DNA from: Morella rubra
Lineage: Eukaryota; Streptophyta; Magnoliopsida; Fagales; Myricaceae
NCBI GenBank assembly: GCA_003952965.2
Contig: CM025850.1
Location: forward strand, 14,479,150 to 14,543,149
Direction of reading: 5' to 3'
DNA length: 64,000 bases
Both the position numbers and the translations under genes were made by a program. Within the stretch, counting starts at the first letter, position 1. Each line of letters begins with the position of its first letter. Positions 62,992-64,000 of the stretch are shown here, in pieces. Under the pieces are notes generated by a model. It had not been told where the DNA came from and searched no databases. It saw only the letters and a list, made by a program, of their open reading frames with translations.

Positions 62992-63371
62992 TTGAAGTCT
63001 ATCTCAAGATAGTCATGTTTCTCCTTCTAAGACTCAAGAGAGGGCTGATCGAGGCAAACGAGCCCTGTTTGAAGGGGAAGCTAAAATGGAACTAGTGAAA
63101 CATCTGACCCTTATGGACAAGGCCTATTTGGAGGTTTCTCCACTTGTCTTTCACTTGGGAATCTCCGAGTCTACACCATTAAGGGACTTACGAACCAGGA
63201 AGAGAGGAAAGACTTCGAAGCATAGAGCAAAAAAATCATAAAGTAGCTAAGAGTAGTAGTGGCAAATATTTGATTTCAAAATGGGAAGCTAAATCTGGAA
63301 ACAAGTTTGAGGAGGATGCGGGCCGGGGTGGCAAGCTTTAACTTGCCCCCACCCCCTCAATGAGAGTCATC

Positions 63372-63757
63372 GACTGAAAGTGCCATGGATTGGCTTGTCG
63401 TGCATCAGTTGCTCTCTCAGGGGTGCCGTTCAAAGGTACAACCTTGACCTTTTGTGCGTGGTTGAAAATAAAATCCAGGATGCTCAGTTAGTGCTCCAAC
63501 TTGTTGGTTTTGAGAATTTTGATGTGTTCCCTCCAAATGGAGGAAAGGCGGGATTGATTTTTGCTTGGTGTTCTGGAGTTGTATTTTTTGTTGTGGCTAG
63601 GAGTAGTACTTTTATTTTAGTAATTATTTCATCTGATCCACCTTGTCTAAGTTGGATGTTAACTTTTGTGTATTATAGTCCATCGGATTGGAATGGAAAA
63701 TGTCAATTCTGGTGTGATTTGGCCTCCTTGGGTTCTTTTTCTAGCCTGTGGGGCACA
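63372..63757 (+). pseudogene. LINE 2 ORF2, N-terminal endonuclease
   Basis: Encodes LRGAVQRYNLDLLCVVENKI, LQLVGFENFDVFPPNGGKAG, then LTFVYYSPSDWNGKCQFW. This matches the order of plant L1 endonuclease blocks (ALK...NPD..F..ETK, LGF, G.SGGL.L.W, LTF.YG.P....R..FW). The usual E of ETK is kept as ENK. It is cut at about 63757 by LTR sequence. Confidence 0.75.
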
Positions 63758-63764
63758 TGTATGG

Positions 63765-64000
63765 GAGATTCCCCAATATTCTCTAATAGCAAACACACTT
63801 TAGCTTCTTAGGTGCTAAGTAACCGTTACAAAATATTTTACGAGCTCATGCTTCAACTCTCTTCACAAATCCCAACAACCCAAGGGATTTCTTCTACCCT
63901 CACGAGTAGGACCAAGTGTTACACACAACCCTCGAATGCTGCAGCACAGCTTGAATTGTCCATTCCTCAGGGAGACGGATGAAAGAAACACAATTAGAAC
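63765..64000 (-). mobile_element. Copia-family LTR (copy D), minus strand, runs off the window
   Basis: TTAGGTGCTAAGTAACCGTTAC (63808-63829, two parts of a longer match), the ATTTCTTCTACCCTCACGAG block and the following text match copy A at about 9520-9640. The terminal ~240 bp of the LTR expected on the left are missing, so the junction with LINE 2 is a deletion or rearrangement, not a clean insertion. Confidence 0.65.

Larger units (their letters stand above)
58528..63757 (+). mobile_element. Second L1-type LINE (LINE 2), split by a TIR element
   Basis: Plus orientation. A CT/C-rich leader (58555-58980, with a 14-base C run near 58590) precedes ORF1 (59002-60300). A 2.66-kb element interrupts (60333-62991). 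The LINE resumes and reaches the ORF2 endonuclease at 63372-63757, then stops abruptly where copia LTR sequence begins. No 3' end or target-site duplication is in the window. Confidence 0.75.

Overview
The window is nuclear DNA of a flowering plant, most likely a woody eudicot. Genes are sparse and split by introns, the DNA is AT-rich with many GA/CT tracts, and most of it is layered plant transposable elements (copia LTRs, L1-type LINEs, hAT, Mutator-like and CACTA pieces, MITEs). The only host gene I can name firmly is DPE2, the cytosolic 4-alpha-glucanotransferase of night-time starch breakdown (47882-56134, + strand). A second host gene enters from the left edge on the minus strand: its first exon, probably a DUF7036-type membrane protein, is present twice (1291-1561 and 2099-2369) inside an ~810-bp tandem duplication.

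Layout. 1-2880: duplicated promoter/first-exon block. 2880-9230: MITEs and a probable Ty3/gypsy-type LTR. 9260-13905: two LTRs of one copia family in opposite orientations around a hAT element with a perfect 8-bp target-site duplication (TSD). 14515-16165: a decayed LINE, cut by a CACTA-type end. 18437-19436: exactly 1000 N. 19437 to about 31320: an ~11.9-kb tract with strong G-over-C strand bias, no recognisable gene and no recognisable repeat. 31370-32230: a third copia LTR. 32361-47129: one LINE (target-site repeat at both ends, poly(A) at 47109) carrying four DNA transposons inside it. 47130-56134: the DPE2 locus. 56908-57860: a retroposon with a 13-bp TSD. 58528-63757: a second LINE, split by a 2.66-kb element with terminal inverted repeats. 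63765-64000: part of a fourth copia LTR.

The DPE2 locus is the main biological interest. Fifteen exons can be read with correct splice sites and an open, phase-consistent frame, including a textbook U12-type AT-AC intron. However, the exons for roughly 260 residues of the GH77 core, including the catalytic nucleophile, are absent. In their place, the intron between the two halves holds a decayed second copy of the DPE2 3' end and its downstream flank, in colinear order. The locus is therefore best read as two truncated tandem copies butted together, giving a potentially spliceable, in-frame, coreless protein of about 696 residues. An assembly omission is the main alternative.
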